Of a stretch of 64,000 bases of DNA, positions 9,098 to 17,978 are shown in pieces (the first letter of the stretch is position 1; every line of letters starts with the position of its first letter). The position numbers were made by a program, and so were the translations under genes. The stretch spans positions 62,001 through 126,000 of the forward strand of contig JAQBOZ010000024.1 in the NCBI GenBank assembly GCA_028287785.1, written 5' to 3'. The notes under the pieces were generated by a model. It was not told the origin of the DNA, ran no database searches, and saw only the letters and a program-made list of their open reading frames with translations. Origin of the DNA: Chlorobiota bacterium. Lineage in GTDB: Bacteria; Bacteroidota; Ignavibacteria; OLB7.

Positions 9098-9613
9098 TCA
9101 GTTCGGTGAATCGGCGCTCGGGCCGTAGATGCCGGGAAGCGGCACATCCTTCAGCCGGAGGTAGACATCGAGCTGGCCGCGATGATGGATGCTGTGGCTC
9201 ATCACGAACGAGCGGAGGACCGCGATGCGCGGCAGCGTGAAAATCTTATGCTCCCCCTGCAGCAGCGTCCAGGGGACCATCATCTCCTCATCCGAGGTCG
9301 ATGCTATCACCTGGCGCGCTTCGGCGACGTTCTTATCGAACTGCTCCAGCGTGTCGGTCATCGACTCGTATTTGGGGGGGACGAAACCGGAGCCCTCTTC
9401 TCCGGCGTTGGGCTTCATATTCAACTCGGTCTTCGTCAGCGTGAATCCGGCCCAGGTCGGGATGTTTGCCAGATGGAGCGCCAGCGCCCCCATTGCGGTC
9501 GATTTCTCATGCGGTTTCCAGGAGGCATGCTCCTCCGGGACGATCGCCAGCAGTTTACGTGTGTTCGCCATCTCCTGGTCGAACTCGGGAAGAATCGATT
9601 CTGCGATTGCCAT
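9098..9613 (-). CDS. DinB/YfiT-like family protein
   Basis: A 171-residue four-helix-bundle protein of the DinB-like superfamily. It begins with SILPEFDQEMANTRKLLAIV and continues WKPHEKSTAMGALALHLAN; near the end is SHSIHHRGQLDVYLRL, where the histidines bind a metal in family members. Known relatives include bacillithiol or glutathione S-transferases, but the substrate here cannot be told. I prefer the ATG at 9613, which gives the family's usual N terminus; an in-frame start at 9664 would add 17 unlikely residues. Confidence 0.85.
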   Translation of the reverse strand: MAIAESILPEFDQEMANTRKLLAIVPEEHASWKPHEKSTAMGALALHLANIPTWAGFTLTKTELNMKPNAGEEGSGFVPPKYESMTDTLEQFDKNVAEARQVIASTSDEEMMVPWTLLQGEHKIFTLPRIAVLRSFVMSHSIHHRGQLDVYLRLKDVPLPGIYGPSADSPN

Positions 9614-9673
9614 GCTGTTTCGATGAAATAACGTGAATGAATCAGTTGTATCGGCGGGCACCATTCGGATGCA

Positions 9674-10348
9674 TCACGCCCCCTGAGGGGCGGCGCCGAC
9701 GACGATATTGAAATTGAAATTCGGGGTTCCGAGCGTCCCCATCAGACGGAGCCAGATCGGCAGGAGCATCTCCGTGCCGCGCGCCGTGGTGATATCGCCC
9801 AGATCGATGATGTTCTCCGGCTTCCATCCGAATGCCTCATGGAGAAGATCCCTCACCCGCGTCTTGGCGCCGGCGTCATTTCCGCTCATGAAGATGGTAT
9901 GATCCCCGGCCACCAGCCCCGGATTGACCATGATGGCGCAGGTCAGCGTGTTGAGCGTCTTGACCACGTTGAGGTCCGGGAAGGCCCGCTGTATCTGTTC
10001 GCCGAGGGAATCGTCGTTGCAGACCGAGAGGGTTGGGGGGAAGCCGTTGGAGAAGTCGAGCGGGTTGGAGATATCGATCAGGATCTTGCCGGCCAGATTT
10101 CCGGCGCCGGCCAACTCAAGGACCTGAAGCGTTGCAAGGCCGGACGTGCAGTTGAAGATGATCTCGCCGAACGCCGCGGCATCCGCGAATGTCCCATGCG
10201 ATGCGCCCCCGCCGGCCGATTCCGCCCACGCCACCGCCTTCGGGTTGTCGCTGGTTCTGGAGCCCATCATCACATCGTGACCGGCCTGCGCCAGCTTCGT
10301 GCCGATCGTGTTTCCCACCATTCCGGTGCCGAGTACCGCAAGTTTCAT
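9674..10348 (-). CDS. NADP/F420-dependent oxidoreductase-like protein (NADPH-dependent F420 reductase family)
   Basis: A 224-residue Rossmann protein starting with the dinucleotide-binding loop AVLGTGMVGNTIGTKLAQAG, followed by a basic SRTSDNPKA that suggests NADPH preference. The segments LIDISNPLDFSNGFPP and VVKTLNTLTCAIMVNP are typical of the NPDX/F420-dependent NADP oxidoreductase-like family, which is also found in bacteria without F420. GGAG lies upstream of the ATG. It sits with the DinB-like and AhpD-like genes on the minus strand; a shared role in stress or detoxification is only a guess. Confidence 0.85.
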   Translation of the reverse strand: MKLAVLGTGMVGNTIGTKLAQAGHDVMMGSRTSDNPKAVAWAESAGGGASHGTFADAAAFGEIIFNCTSGLATLQVLELAGAGNLAGKILIDISNPLDFSNGFPPTLSVCNDDSLGEQIQRAFPDLNVVKTLNTLTCAIMVNPGLVAGDHTIFMSGNDAGAKTRVRDLLHEAFGWKPENIIDLGDITTARGTEMLLPIWLRLMGTLGTPNFNFNIVVGAAPQGA

Positions 10349-10602
10349 CGTGTTCTCCAGTGGACGTGCCGTGAATTATTCAGGGGGATTATTCGCCCTG
10401 CCCCGCCATCGCCGGCTCAGGGGACCCCGGAGGGACGGCATATCCCGTAAAAGTACGGAGAGGGGGTCGGCCGGCAATGGGATCGGGAAGATACGGTCTG
10501 GTGATGCTGTCGCATCGCCATGCGTGTTCACGGGTTGCGTGTCCGCCTGGTGCCGTCGTTCCCGGCTGGAGGCCGATATCATGGCTTTCCGCCCGAAATC
10601 GC

Positions 10603-11049
10603 TTAACTCTGCGATCCGCCCATCTGCGCCGCCGCCCGCTCGTTCACCTGCTCGTCGGAGACATCCTCCACGTGCGTCGCCAGATACCAGTGGTTGCCGA
10701 ACGGGTCGACCACATTTCCCTCGCGATCGCCGTAGAACTGCGTGGTGGGCTCCATAAGCGAGGTTGCGCCGGCCTCGATTGCGCGATGATAGGCTGCGTC
10801 GGCATCGGGCAGATAGAAGTGAAGCGAGCAGGGCATGGCCGGCCACCGTTCCGAGGCATCGGCCAGCTCGATCATCGAATCGCCGATCGCGATCGAGGCA
10901 TGCGCCACCGTTCCATCGGGCATGTCCATTCTGAAAAGCACGGTTGCATCGAACGCCTTCCTGAGAAACTCTATCAACGCGGATGCTCCCTTCACCTTCA
11001 GATAGGGAGTGATGCTGCGAAAGCCTTCGGGGATGTAGTGTACCGCCAT
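10603..11049 (-). CDS. VOC (glyoxalase/PhnB-like) family protein
   Basis: A 148-residue vicinal-oxygen-chelate protein of the PhnB-like type: YIPEGFRSITPYLKVKGA at the start, then MPDGTVAHASIAIGDSMIEL, and DREGNVVDPFGNHWYLATH near the end. Such proteins bind a metal in a paired beta-alpha-beta-beta-beta fold; many are uncharacterised. The ATG has GGAG upstream. A 254-nt gap separates it from the reductase gene downstream, so it may be its own transcription unit. Confidence 0.85.
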   Translation of the reverse strand: MAVHYIPEGFRSITPYLKVKGASALIEFLRKAFDATVLFRMDMPDGTVAHASIAIGDSMIELADASERWPAMPCSLHFYLPDADAAYHRAIEAGATSLMEPTTQFYGDREGNVVDPFGNHWYLATHVEDVSDEQVNERAAAQMGGSQS

Positions 11050-11251
11050 GGCAGTCTGCTCCGATGTTGGATTGTTGAAAACGATGGGATTGATGCGCCG
11101 TGCCGATGCACGGCGTCGCGCAATATAGCGATCAGTTCAATCCGGCATAAGAAGACGCGGGGCGGGTAGTATCTCAGTTTGAGTTCGCTCCTGCCCGGCG
11201 GCGTGGAGCATCGAAGACTTGCGCGGCTGGCGCCATGGTGCGAAAGCATGA

Positions 11252-11494
11252 CTAGGCGACAGGATGCACCAGCACCGTGATGGTATATTTCAAACCACTG
11301 GCACCAGGATGATAGTCCACGGTATGTCCAATGTTGTCAACAATGAATTTGTGGTTGTTCACCACGATATATTCACCGGCGCGTGGGACAACCGGCGATG
11401 AACTGGGTGGGGCTGTAAGGGTAAATAGTTCGGCCTTTTCCACGGAATTGTACACATACAGGATATACGAGATAAGCGAGCCAGTGAAGTTCAT
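11252..11494 (-). CDS. Small hypothetical protein
   Basis: An 80-residue protein that I do not recognise. It starts MNFTGSLISYILYVYNSVEKA and has a beta-rich second half, EYIVVNNHKFIVDNIGH. The ATG at 11494 is supported by an AGGA about 8 nt upstream; a longer frame to 11605 adds a poorly composed N terminus. It is transcribed away from the peptidoglycan-binding gene at 11805. No neighbour suggests a role. Confidence 0.6.
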   Translation of the reverse strand: MNFTGSLISYILYVYNSVEKAELFTLTAPPSSSPVVPRAGEYIVVNNHKFIVDNIGHTVDYHPGASGLKYTITVLVHPVA

Positions 11495-11804
11495 GGAATT
11501 CCTGTGAGGTTGTGAGATTGAGGTTTGGAGGGGCCGGTAAATTAGCCTGCTCCGCTTTGAGTAACAACGTCCCTTCCGCACATCAACGGGAGAATGATAC
11601 ATCAACGGCCGGAACCTCCCGCGACATCCCCCGTCTCAACCGCCGAGTGCTCCCGAACAGGCCATCTCCGGATTTCCTATATTCCGGCCCCGGATGGCCT
11701 TCCATATGGCGGGACGCAGCAAAAGAACCGCCGCCTGCATGCCGGCCTCCGGTCTGGATGGCAGCGGCCGGCATGATCAACCCTAATCATGAGGGAGGTA
11801 TATC
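11495..11804. promoter_or_regulatory. Divergent intergenic region with TATATT box and strong RBS
   Basis: 310 nt between divergent genes. A TATATT box at 11679-11684 may be the -10 of the + strand gene, as the same TATATT plus C/G context recurs before other genes in this window. GAGGGAGG at 11791-11798 is a strong Shine-Dalgarno that fixes the GTG start at 11805. No clear -35 was seen. Confidence 0.45.
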
Positions 11805-13373
11805 GTGAAACGTTCGACGCTTCTTGCTCTCGCGTTCATCTTCACCGCCGCATTTCCGCTCGCCTCGCGCGGCCAGTCCACGTTGAAGGATCTTGTCCCG
11901 GATGATGACAACCCGATTGCCGGCGATTCCGCCGCCCCGCAACGCATCGGCGTTCCTCCGGCGCAGCTGGAGTTTTCGGAGAACCAGACGCGTTCGCTTA
12001 CCGGCTACTGCTTCGATCAATATCTGATCGCCCCCAGGCGCGTCACCAGCTTTCAGCATGTCCTCAGCGGAAACAGGGATGCCGAAGTTCATACCGCCAG
12101 CGGCAAAACGATGACCCTGAGCGATGCCATCGCCAGGGGGGCGGTCGCCGTGAAGGCGGTACAGCTCCAGGTGATGTTTCAGAACCGGCTCAACGAGCCG
12201 ATGTCGATCACGCTGAAGCATCCCGCGGTTCTCTGGGATCGCGATGGAGGGGAGGTGAACCCGCAGGCATTGAATGTGCTGGAGTCGGAAAACAACAACA
12301 GTGAATGGCGCCAGCAGGCAATCTGGCGGATCACCACCGCGGAGCGCCAGCTCAAACTGCTCGGATATTACGATGGATCGGTCTGGAATATCGATCGCGA
12401 CAGGTTCCATGCCGCCGCCGCCGCATTCCAGCGCGATAATGGGATCGAGCAGAATGGCGAGCTTGATAATGGGACGATTGTGCGCCTGGTGAGCAACGAG
12501 GGGAAACTCCGCGATCGGCTCGGGAAGCTCGGATTCCGTGATCGGGAGGGGAACAGCATCTTCGAGGACCCGGCCGCTCAGATCAGAGCTTATCAGCGGT
12601 ATATGGGAACCAGGCCCAACGGCCGGTGGAATCAGGATCTCTCCTCCCGCCTCGCCGTGGATGAGCGGATCGTTCCGCAGTTGAACTCGCTTCGCGCTGA
12701 TAGTCGCCCGATGGCCGACGTGATGAAGGATTCCCCTTCCCGTTCCGATATCCTCACCTATCTGAACGCCCGCGGCGGGATGATGGCGCTGGTTGAAACC
12801 CCGCAGGGGATCGAGCTCTGGAGCCGCCGTGGCGGATCGTATCAGTTCCAGGGACGTGGGACCGATGCCGTGAAGAGGATGGATGAGGCGGCCTACGCGC
12901 TCTCCGTTCGCGCCACCAGGGATAACCGCGTGGTGATCTACCCCAGGCTCGGCAATGACCATAAGATGACCGTCGCGATCGGTGATAAGAATATCGCGGT
13001 GGATGCCGGCAAACTTGCCTCGTTCCTGAAGGGTGGAAAGATCCCCGACGAGCTTGCCGATGCCATGACCCCTCTTCTTCCAAAGGGTTCGGCGCTGACC
13101 GGTGGTGGTTCCGCTGCGACGGTGATCGTCTACCGTGGGCCGCTGGTGCAGGGGAAGCAGGTGGATGGAAAATCGCTTCTCGAGCGGAGCGGCGTGGATC
13201 AGGTGGACGGCGCGCAGCTTGCCCAGGCGCTGGACCGCACGTACGGCGATCGCGCCGATCTCTATCTGAGCGATGACCTTCGCATCGGGGCAACCAGGCT
13301 CCGCGGAGCCACCGATCAGGGGGCCGGGATGGTCGGCACGGGAAGCGCTATCGGCGATGGCGCCGCGCGCTGA
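11805..13373 (+). CDS. Secreted protein with two peptidoglycan-binding-like repeats
   Basis: A 522-residue exported protein with a Sec signal peptide (KRSTLLALAFIFTAAFPLA, cleavage near residue 24). Residues about 174-225 (AERQLKLLGYYDGSVWNIDR... FQRDNGI) and about 230-290 (LRDRLGKLGFRDREG... YQRYMGTRPNG) look like PG_binding_1-type three-helix repeats, which usually anchor proteins to cell wall. The rest, to 522, is unrecognised. The start is GTG with GAGGGAGG upstream. A strong terminator follows, so it is probably monocistronic. Confidence 0.7.
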   Translation: MKRSTLLALAFIFTAAFPLASRGQSTLKDLVPDDDNPIAGDSAAPQRIGVPPAQLEFSENQTRSLTGYCFDQYLIAPRRVTSFQHVLSGNRDAEVHTASGKTMTLSDAIARGAVAVKAVQLQVMFQNRLNEPMSITLKHPAVLWDRDGGEVNPQALNVLESENNNSEWRQQAIWRITTAERQLKLLGYYDGSVWNIDRDRFHAAAAAFQRDNGIEQNGELDNGTIVRLVSNEGKLRDRLGKLGFRDREGNSIFEDPAAQIRAYQRYMGTRPNGRWNQDLSSRLAVDERIVPQLNSLRADSRPMADVMKDSPSRSDILTYLNARGGMMALVETPQGIELWSRRGGSYQFQGRGTDAVKRMDEAAYALSVRATRDNRVVIYPRLGNDHKMTVAIGDKNIAVDAGKLASFLKGGKIPDELADAMTPLLPKGSALTGGGSAATVIVYRGPLVQGKQVDGKSLLERSGVDQVDGAQLAQALDRTYGDRADLYLSDDLRIGATRLRGATDQGAGMVGTGSAIGDGAAR

Positions 13374-13391
13374 ACGATTCGATGAATATCG

Positions 13392-13430
13392 CGCCCCTCT
13401 CTGTCCGTTCAGGCCGGAGGGGGGCGTTTT
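13392..13430 (+). terminator. Rho-independent terminator after the peptidoglycan-binding gene
   Basis: CGCCCCTC (from 13392) pairs with GAGGGGGGCG (13417-13426, with one extra G), followed by TTTTCGTTTG. It is 18 nt past the stop codon. Confidence 0.75.
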
Positions 13431-13695
13431 CGTTTGTGGGGGGTGAGGTTCGGTAACGCCTTCCTCCTGGTTAAACTCCACCATTTCTCGATCGTCATAT
13501 TCACCATCTCAGGCTGCCGGCATCGTGGGCTACCGGTTATCCGATTCATGCGGTGACACCTCCCGATCAGCGCGGCCGATATTCCCTCTCGCAACGCATC
13601 CCGAATCTCCGGAAGCATTCTGCCGGATGGGGCTGCAGCGCCGGGGGCTTCCGTACAGTCTTGAGCTCGATATCATCCAGAACAGAGATATACCA

Positions 13696-14946
13696 TTGAA
13701 TACATCAATTGTGGCCGGCAGGCCGATGCTTCTTGCCTCAGCGATCACTCTCATGGTGATGCTCGTGGGTTGCCAGGAGCTGATTCTCACCACCGGATCG
13801 GGGAACGCGCCGGATACGACCACCGTCGATTCGGGGCTTCCCGATATCACGGGAAGTGATGCGCCGAAATGCGATCCCGGTGTATTTGCCGCCAAAAGCG
13901 CCACGGTGACAACGTCGTCGGCACCCGCGATGGTTGTGCCGAACAGTTATATCGTGGTGCTGAACGATGGAGTGGGGGATGCCGCCATCAGCGAGCTGCG
14001 GGGGACGCCGGCCATGGCGAAGTTCGCGGCATCGGACAAGGTCTTCCACAGCGCGCTGAACGGATTTGCCGGGCAGATGACCGCGGCACAGGCGGACAGG
14101 CTGCGGAGCGATTCAAGGGTGAAATACATCGAGCGGAATTATCGCGTTCAGCTCGACCCCCGCGATATCACCTCGAACTCGACATCGGGACAGGCGATTC
14201 CGTGGGGCGTGAGCAAGGTCGGCGGCTCCCGCGACGGCAGCGGCCGGACGGCGTGGATCATCGATACCGGCATCGATCTCTATAATCCCGATCTGAACGT
14301 GGACCTTGCACGGAGCAGAAATTTCGTCGATGAGGTCGGGACGCCGGCGATGGACGGCAACGGCCACGGAACGCATATCGCGGGGATCATCGGGGCGCGG
14401 GATAATTCCATCGGCGTGGTGGGCGTTGCCGCCAACGCGCAACTGGTCGCCGTCCGCGTGCTGAATGATACCGGCGCCGGCGATTATTCGACGATCATCG
14501 AGGGAATAGACTATGTGACGGCCAACGCCCGTTCGGGCGATGTCATCAATCTCAGCCTGGGCGGTCCCGCCTCGCGGGCGCTGGATGATGCCGTGCGCCG
14601 CGCGGCGGCTCGTGGAATCAAGGTGGTTGTGGCCGCGGGGAATGAGATGGAGGATGCCGGCCTCTCCTCGCCGTCGCGCGTGGACTATCCCGGAGTGTAC
14701 ACGGTCTCGGCGTTCGATATCAACGGGGATATGGCCTCGTTCAGCAACTACGGCTCCGTGGTCGATGTCTCCGCGCCGGGCGTCAGGATTCTCTCCACGC
14801 GGGTCGGCGGCGGAACTGTCTACATGAGCGGCACCTCGATGGCGGCGCCGCACGTCGCGGGGCTGCTTCTGTTCGGATCGCTCCACGGCAGCGGCTATGT
14901 CACCGGCGATCCCGACGGCTGCGATGACGCTATTGCCTACCGGTAG
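13696..14946 (+). CDS. Subtilisin-like serine peptidase (S8) lipoprotein with I9 propeptide
   Basis: With a TTG start at 13696 the protein is 416 residues, begins with a lipoprotein signal ending in the lipobox LVGC, and would be anchored outside the cytoplasmic membrane. An I9 inhibitor/propeptide (YIVVLNDG... VKYIERNYRV) precedes the S8 domain. The catalytic triad is Asp190 (IIDTGID), His224 (NGHGTHIAG) and Ser381 (SGTSMAAPHVAG). The ATG at 13726 is an alternative start with a weaker positive n-region; an ATG-type frame to 13525 is unlikely. No T9SS domain is present, unlike two other exported proteins in the window. Confidence 0.88.
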   Translation: MNTSIVAGRPMLLASAITLMVMLVGCQELILTTGSGNAPDTTTVDSGLPDITGSDAPKCDPGVFAAKSATVTTSSAPAMVVPNSYIVVLNDGVGDAAISELRGTPAMAKFAASDKVFHSALNGFAGQMTAAQADRLRSDSRVKYIERNYRVQLDPRDITSNSTSGQAIPWGVSKVGGSRDGSGRTAWIIDTGIDLYNPDLNVDLARSRNFVDEVGTPAMDGNGHGTHIAGIIGARDNSIGVVGVAANAQLVAVRVLNDTGAGDYSTIIEGIDYVTANARSGDVINLSLGGPASRALDDAVRRAAARGIKVVVAAGNEMEDAGLSSPSRVDYPGVYTVSAFDINGDMASFSNYGSVVDVSAPGVRILSTRVGGGTVYMSGTSMAAPHVAGLLLFGSLHGSGYVTGDPDGCDDAIAYR

Positions 14947-14977
14947 ACCGGAACGATATTCGTTGTAGATTATCGGG

Positions 14978-15007
14978 CGGACGTTCAATTGAACGTCCGT
15001 TTTTTTT
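14978..15007 (+). terminator. Rho-independent terminator after the S8 peptidase gene
   Basis: A near-perfect palindrome, CGGACGTTC (14978-14986) with GAACGTCCG (14991-14999), followed by eight T. It is a textbook terminator. Confidence 0.93.
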
Positions 15008-15124
15008 GCTTCCATCATCGTGATTACTCATATGCCCTGGAAAAGGCATCCTTGAACGGGCCGGCGGTCCATCAGGCGAGTACGGGAATTCCATAACCAT
15101 CCAGCATCGGCGGAGAACATCAGC

Positions 15125-16120
15125 ATGTGGTATATCAGCTTTCAGGGAGAGTCGGACGGAAACGTGAATAATATCCTCGTCTATCACGACAGTGGTGTGG
15201 AGCATTCGCAGCCGGATCTGCTGCCGACAGGAGGCACAAACCCCACGTTGCAGGAATTGCGCGGCTTCGCCATCCTCGGCGATCTGCTGTATGTGGTCAA
15301 TGCGTACAAAAAACTGAGTCAGCTCCTGCTCTACCGGGCGAACGGCGACGGGGCCTATCTGTTCGAAAGCATCTTCGCCTCCGGCGCCACCATCAACTCG
15401 ATCCTTCATCCCTTCGACTGCACGTTCGATCCATCGGGGAACTGCTATCTCTCCAGCCAGGACAGCAATGTGGTGACGCGGCTTCAGAGCGGAGGTGCCG
15501 CGCTTCCGGTGGCGCCCTATCTCCTCCAGAATTATAATCCATCGGGGAATTTCCTCGCCGGAACGTTCGTCGCCTCCGCCGTTGGCGGCCTCCCCGGAAT
15601 CCCACCACCGGCTCCTCCCGATGTGCCCGTCCCTCAGGGATTGTCAGTTTCCTATACCGACGGAACGGATACCAGGGTCGCCAATTCCGTTCGAGGGGTG
15701 ACGTATTACGCGGATCATCTTTTTGTCGCCGATGAGCCGGGGAATGCCGTCAAAATATATGATGGGACCAGCGGCCAGCTTGCCTGCACAATCGCCGGGA
15801 GCAACCTTGCGGCGCCGGTGCATCTGCTGTTCAACGGGGACACGCTCTATATCGGCAGCAGCGGCAGCGACAGCGTGGTCTCCTGCGATTTCTCCTCCGG
15901 CATCCCCGCCGGGACCGTCGCGCCCGTCACATTTGTCGATGGCGGCGTGAAGCATATTTCGGGAATGGCCTTCGATGGCAATGGCTATTTCTATGCCGCT
16001 GAACGGAAGGCGAAAAAGATCAGGAAATTCAGTTCGAGCGGTGAATCCCTCGGCGATTTCATCACGGGACTGCCGGATGAGCCGGAGTTTATCATGTACG
16101 TGCCGAAAGCGGGCTCGTAG
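15125..16120 (+). CDS. Beta-propeller (NHL/SMP-30-like) protein
   Basis: A 331-residue protein of repeated beta-propeller blades, for example FDPSGNCYLSSQDSNVV, ADHLFVADEPGNAVKIYDG and FDGNGYFYAAERKAKKI. The blades fit an NHL/SMP-30/virginiamycin-lyase-like fold, which serves binding or lactonase roles; no active site could be assigned. There is no signal peptide although such proteins are often exported, and the frame upstream to a stop at 15053 contains none either, so it is cytoplasmic or has lost its leader. A proline-rich linker (PPPAPPDVPVP) sits near residue 160. Confidence 0.65.
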   Translation: MWYISFQGESDGNVNNILVYHDSGVEHSQPDLLPTGGTNPTLQELRGFAILGDLLYVVNAYKKLSQLLLYRANGDGAYLFESIFASGATINSILHPFDCTFDPSGNCYLSSQDSNVVTRLQSGGAALPVAPYLLQNYNPSGNFLAGTFVASAVGGLPGIPPPAPPDVPVPQGLSVSYTDGTDTRVANSVRGVTYYADHLFVADEPGNAVKIYDGTSGQLACTIAGSNLAAPVHLLFNGDTLYIGSSGSDSVVSCDFSSGIPAGTVAPVTFVDGGVKHISGMAFDGNGYFYAAERKAKKIRKFSSSGESLGDFITGLPDEPEFIMYVPKAGS

Positions 16121-16281
16121 CCGCCCGTGCCGTCGAATGGGGAGGATCAGTCCGATTGCGCGGCTCCCATGCCGTCATGATGTCCGGCGAACCATCGGCT
16201 TGTGCCCGTAGCAAAATCGGCGACTTCTGACTACGTTTGCGGGCAGGGGACGTGCACACTCAACCAAAACGATATCGATCG

Positions 16282-17199
16282 ATGATACATCAGCAATGGC
16301 CCGCGCTCCCGCTTGGCGAGTGGAGGAAGACAAAGGACACGCTCCAGCTCTGGATGCAGATCGTGGGGAAGATCCGCCTGACGCTTACGCCCCGGTTGAA
16401 TCACTGGTGGAATGTCCCGTTCTACGTTTCGGCCAGGGGGCTGACCACCGGGCCGATCCCCCATGATAACCGCTTGTTCGAGATGGAGTTCGATTTCATC
16501 GATCACCAGCTGGTGGTGCGCGCAAGCGACGGAACCGTCAGGACGCTTCCGCTGATCCCGCGTCCCGTCGCCGAATTCTACAGCGAGGTGATGTCGCTTC
16601 TGCACGAGTTGGGGATCGATGTGAAGATCCTTGCCAGGCCGTTCGGCATCAGCATCACCGAGCCGTTCGCCACCGATCGCATTCATGATTCATACGATGC
16701 GGATCGGGCGCACACGTTCTGGCGGATTCTGGTGGGGTCCGATGCCCTGTTCAAGGAATTCCGGGCGCGATTCATCGGGAAATGCAGCCCCGTTCACTTC
16801 TTCTGGCATAGCTTCGATCTGGCCGTGACCCGGTTCTCCGGACGGAAGGCGCCGGAGATGGAGGGGGCCGACAAGGTGACGAAGGAGGCGTATTCTCATG
16901 AGGTGATCAGTTGCGGTTTCTGGGCGGGGGACGACAACCTCACCGAGCCCGCATTCTACTGCTATGCGGCGCCGGAGCCGGCGGGGCTGGCCGATGAATC
17001 CCTTCGTCCCGAGGCGGCATTCTGGAACCTTGCCGGAAACGGCTCGATGGCGCTCCTGAAGTACGACGATGTCCGCACGAAGCGCGATCCTGACCACGCC
17101 ATCCTCGAATTCCTCCAGAGCAGCTACGAGGCAGGCGCCAGACGGGCCGATTGGGACAGGGCCGCGCTGGAACGGCCGGCGGGGACGGCAGCATCGTAA
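16282..17199 (+). CDS. DUF5996-like family protein
   Basis: A 305-residue cytoplasmic protein. The N-terminal WPALPLGEWRKTKDTLQLWM followed by IVGKIRLTLTPRLNHWWNV and FDFIDHQLVV is the pattern of DUF5996 proteins, and the later CSPVHFFWHSFDLAVTRFSG is also typical. The function is not known. The ATG at 16282 places this conserved N terminus directly at the start; an in-frame ATG at 16237 adds 15 residues. It stands alone, 74 nt before a lipoprotein gene on the same strand. Confidence 0.8.
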   Translation: MIHQQWPALPLGEWRKTKDTLQLWMQIVGKIRLTLTPRLNHWWNVPFYVSARGLTTGPIPHDNRLFEMEFDFIDHQLVVRASDGTVRTLPLIPRPVAEFYSEVMSLLHELGIDVKILARPFGISITEPFATDRIHDSYDADRAHTFWRILVGSDALFKEFRARFIGKCSPVHFFWHSFDLAVTRFSGRKAPEMEGADKVTKEAYSHEVISCGFWAGDDNLTEPAFYCYAAPEPAGLADESLRPEAAFWNLAGNGSMALLKYDDVRTKRDPDHAILEFLQSSYEAGARRADWDRAALERPAGTAAS

Positions 17200-17272
17200 C
17201 GTCGGATTATGCCTTTTTCCGGGATCGCGGGATGCGCGTATTTCCCGGTCTCTGTTCAGGAGATCATCAGGT

Positions 17273-17689
17273 ATGCACATGGAGAGTATGATCGGTTGCC
17301 GGAACGTTGCCCGATGGGGGGCAATCATGCTGGTGGTTCTTCTTGCCGGATGCGGCGCGGCGGCGCTGGAATATTCCGTGCAGCGGACCGTGGATGCCGT
17401 GCCGCACGCAAACCCGGAATCGATCCAGATATTTCGGGCGGGTGACAAGCCCTCAAGGCCGTATACCGTGATCGGCACCATCGAGTCCAACAGGCGGAAT
17501 CGTGGTCGCGATTCCGCCGAGATGCTGAAGAACTTTCGCGAGGCGACAAGCCGGGCCAGGTCCGTCGCCGCCGAGATGGGGGGGGATGCCATCCTCAGCT
17601 TCATGTTCTATACCGGCGGGATGACCGCCACGCAGCTTGATCTTCCCAATGGCGCCGGCGTCTATCGGGGAACGGTTGTGCGATATTAA
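17273..17689 (+). CDS. Small lipoprotein of unknown function
   Basis: A 138-residue lipoprotein with signal WGAIMLVVLLAGC, where the cysteine is the lipidation site. The mature part contains RPYTVIGTIESNRR and AAEMGGDAILSFMFYTGG, a pattern seen in small DUF4156/YbjQ-like lipoproteins, but I cannot name the family. AGGAG lies 9-10 nt upstream of the ATG at 17273, which decides the start over a longer frame opening at 17069 inside the previous gene. Confidence 0.75.
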   Translation: MHMESMIGCRNVARWGAIMLVVLLAGCGAAALEYSVQRTVDAVPHANPESIQIFRAGDKPSRPYTVIGTIESNRRNRGRDSAEMLKNFREATSRARSVAAEMGGDAILSFMFYTGGMTATQLDLPNGAGVYRGTVVRY

Positions 17690-17774
17690 GAGAATCAATC
17701 GGGATACGCTGCCAGGCTCCATTGCGGGGCCGGAGGGTTCCCGTTTTTCCCCTCTAATTCACCGCTTCCTGTCC

Positions 17775-17780
17775 TATATT
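17775..17780 (+). promoter_or_regulatory. TATATT promoter-like box upstream of the M43 protease
   Basis: CCTATATTCACCG recurs almost exactly before the outer-membrane barrel gene (28137), and TATATT with T/C/G follows the same pattern elsewhere. It is about 200 nt before the start codon. No good -35 is visible. Confidence 0.35.
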
Positions 17781-17978
17781 CACCGCTGATTGTTACCATT
17801 ATCGGCTTGAGCAGGCCGGTCTGGTCAGGGGCCTTACCCGTTGAGGCTTTGGAACGGGAAACCGATGCGACTGATCGATCCGGCAATGCCATTATGTGCG
17901 GCCCGCGCCATAACCGGATCGTCGGCATGTCAACCCGGTTTTCCCATCCATACACGATTTGCTTGAAACCGCTGTTCT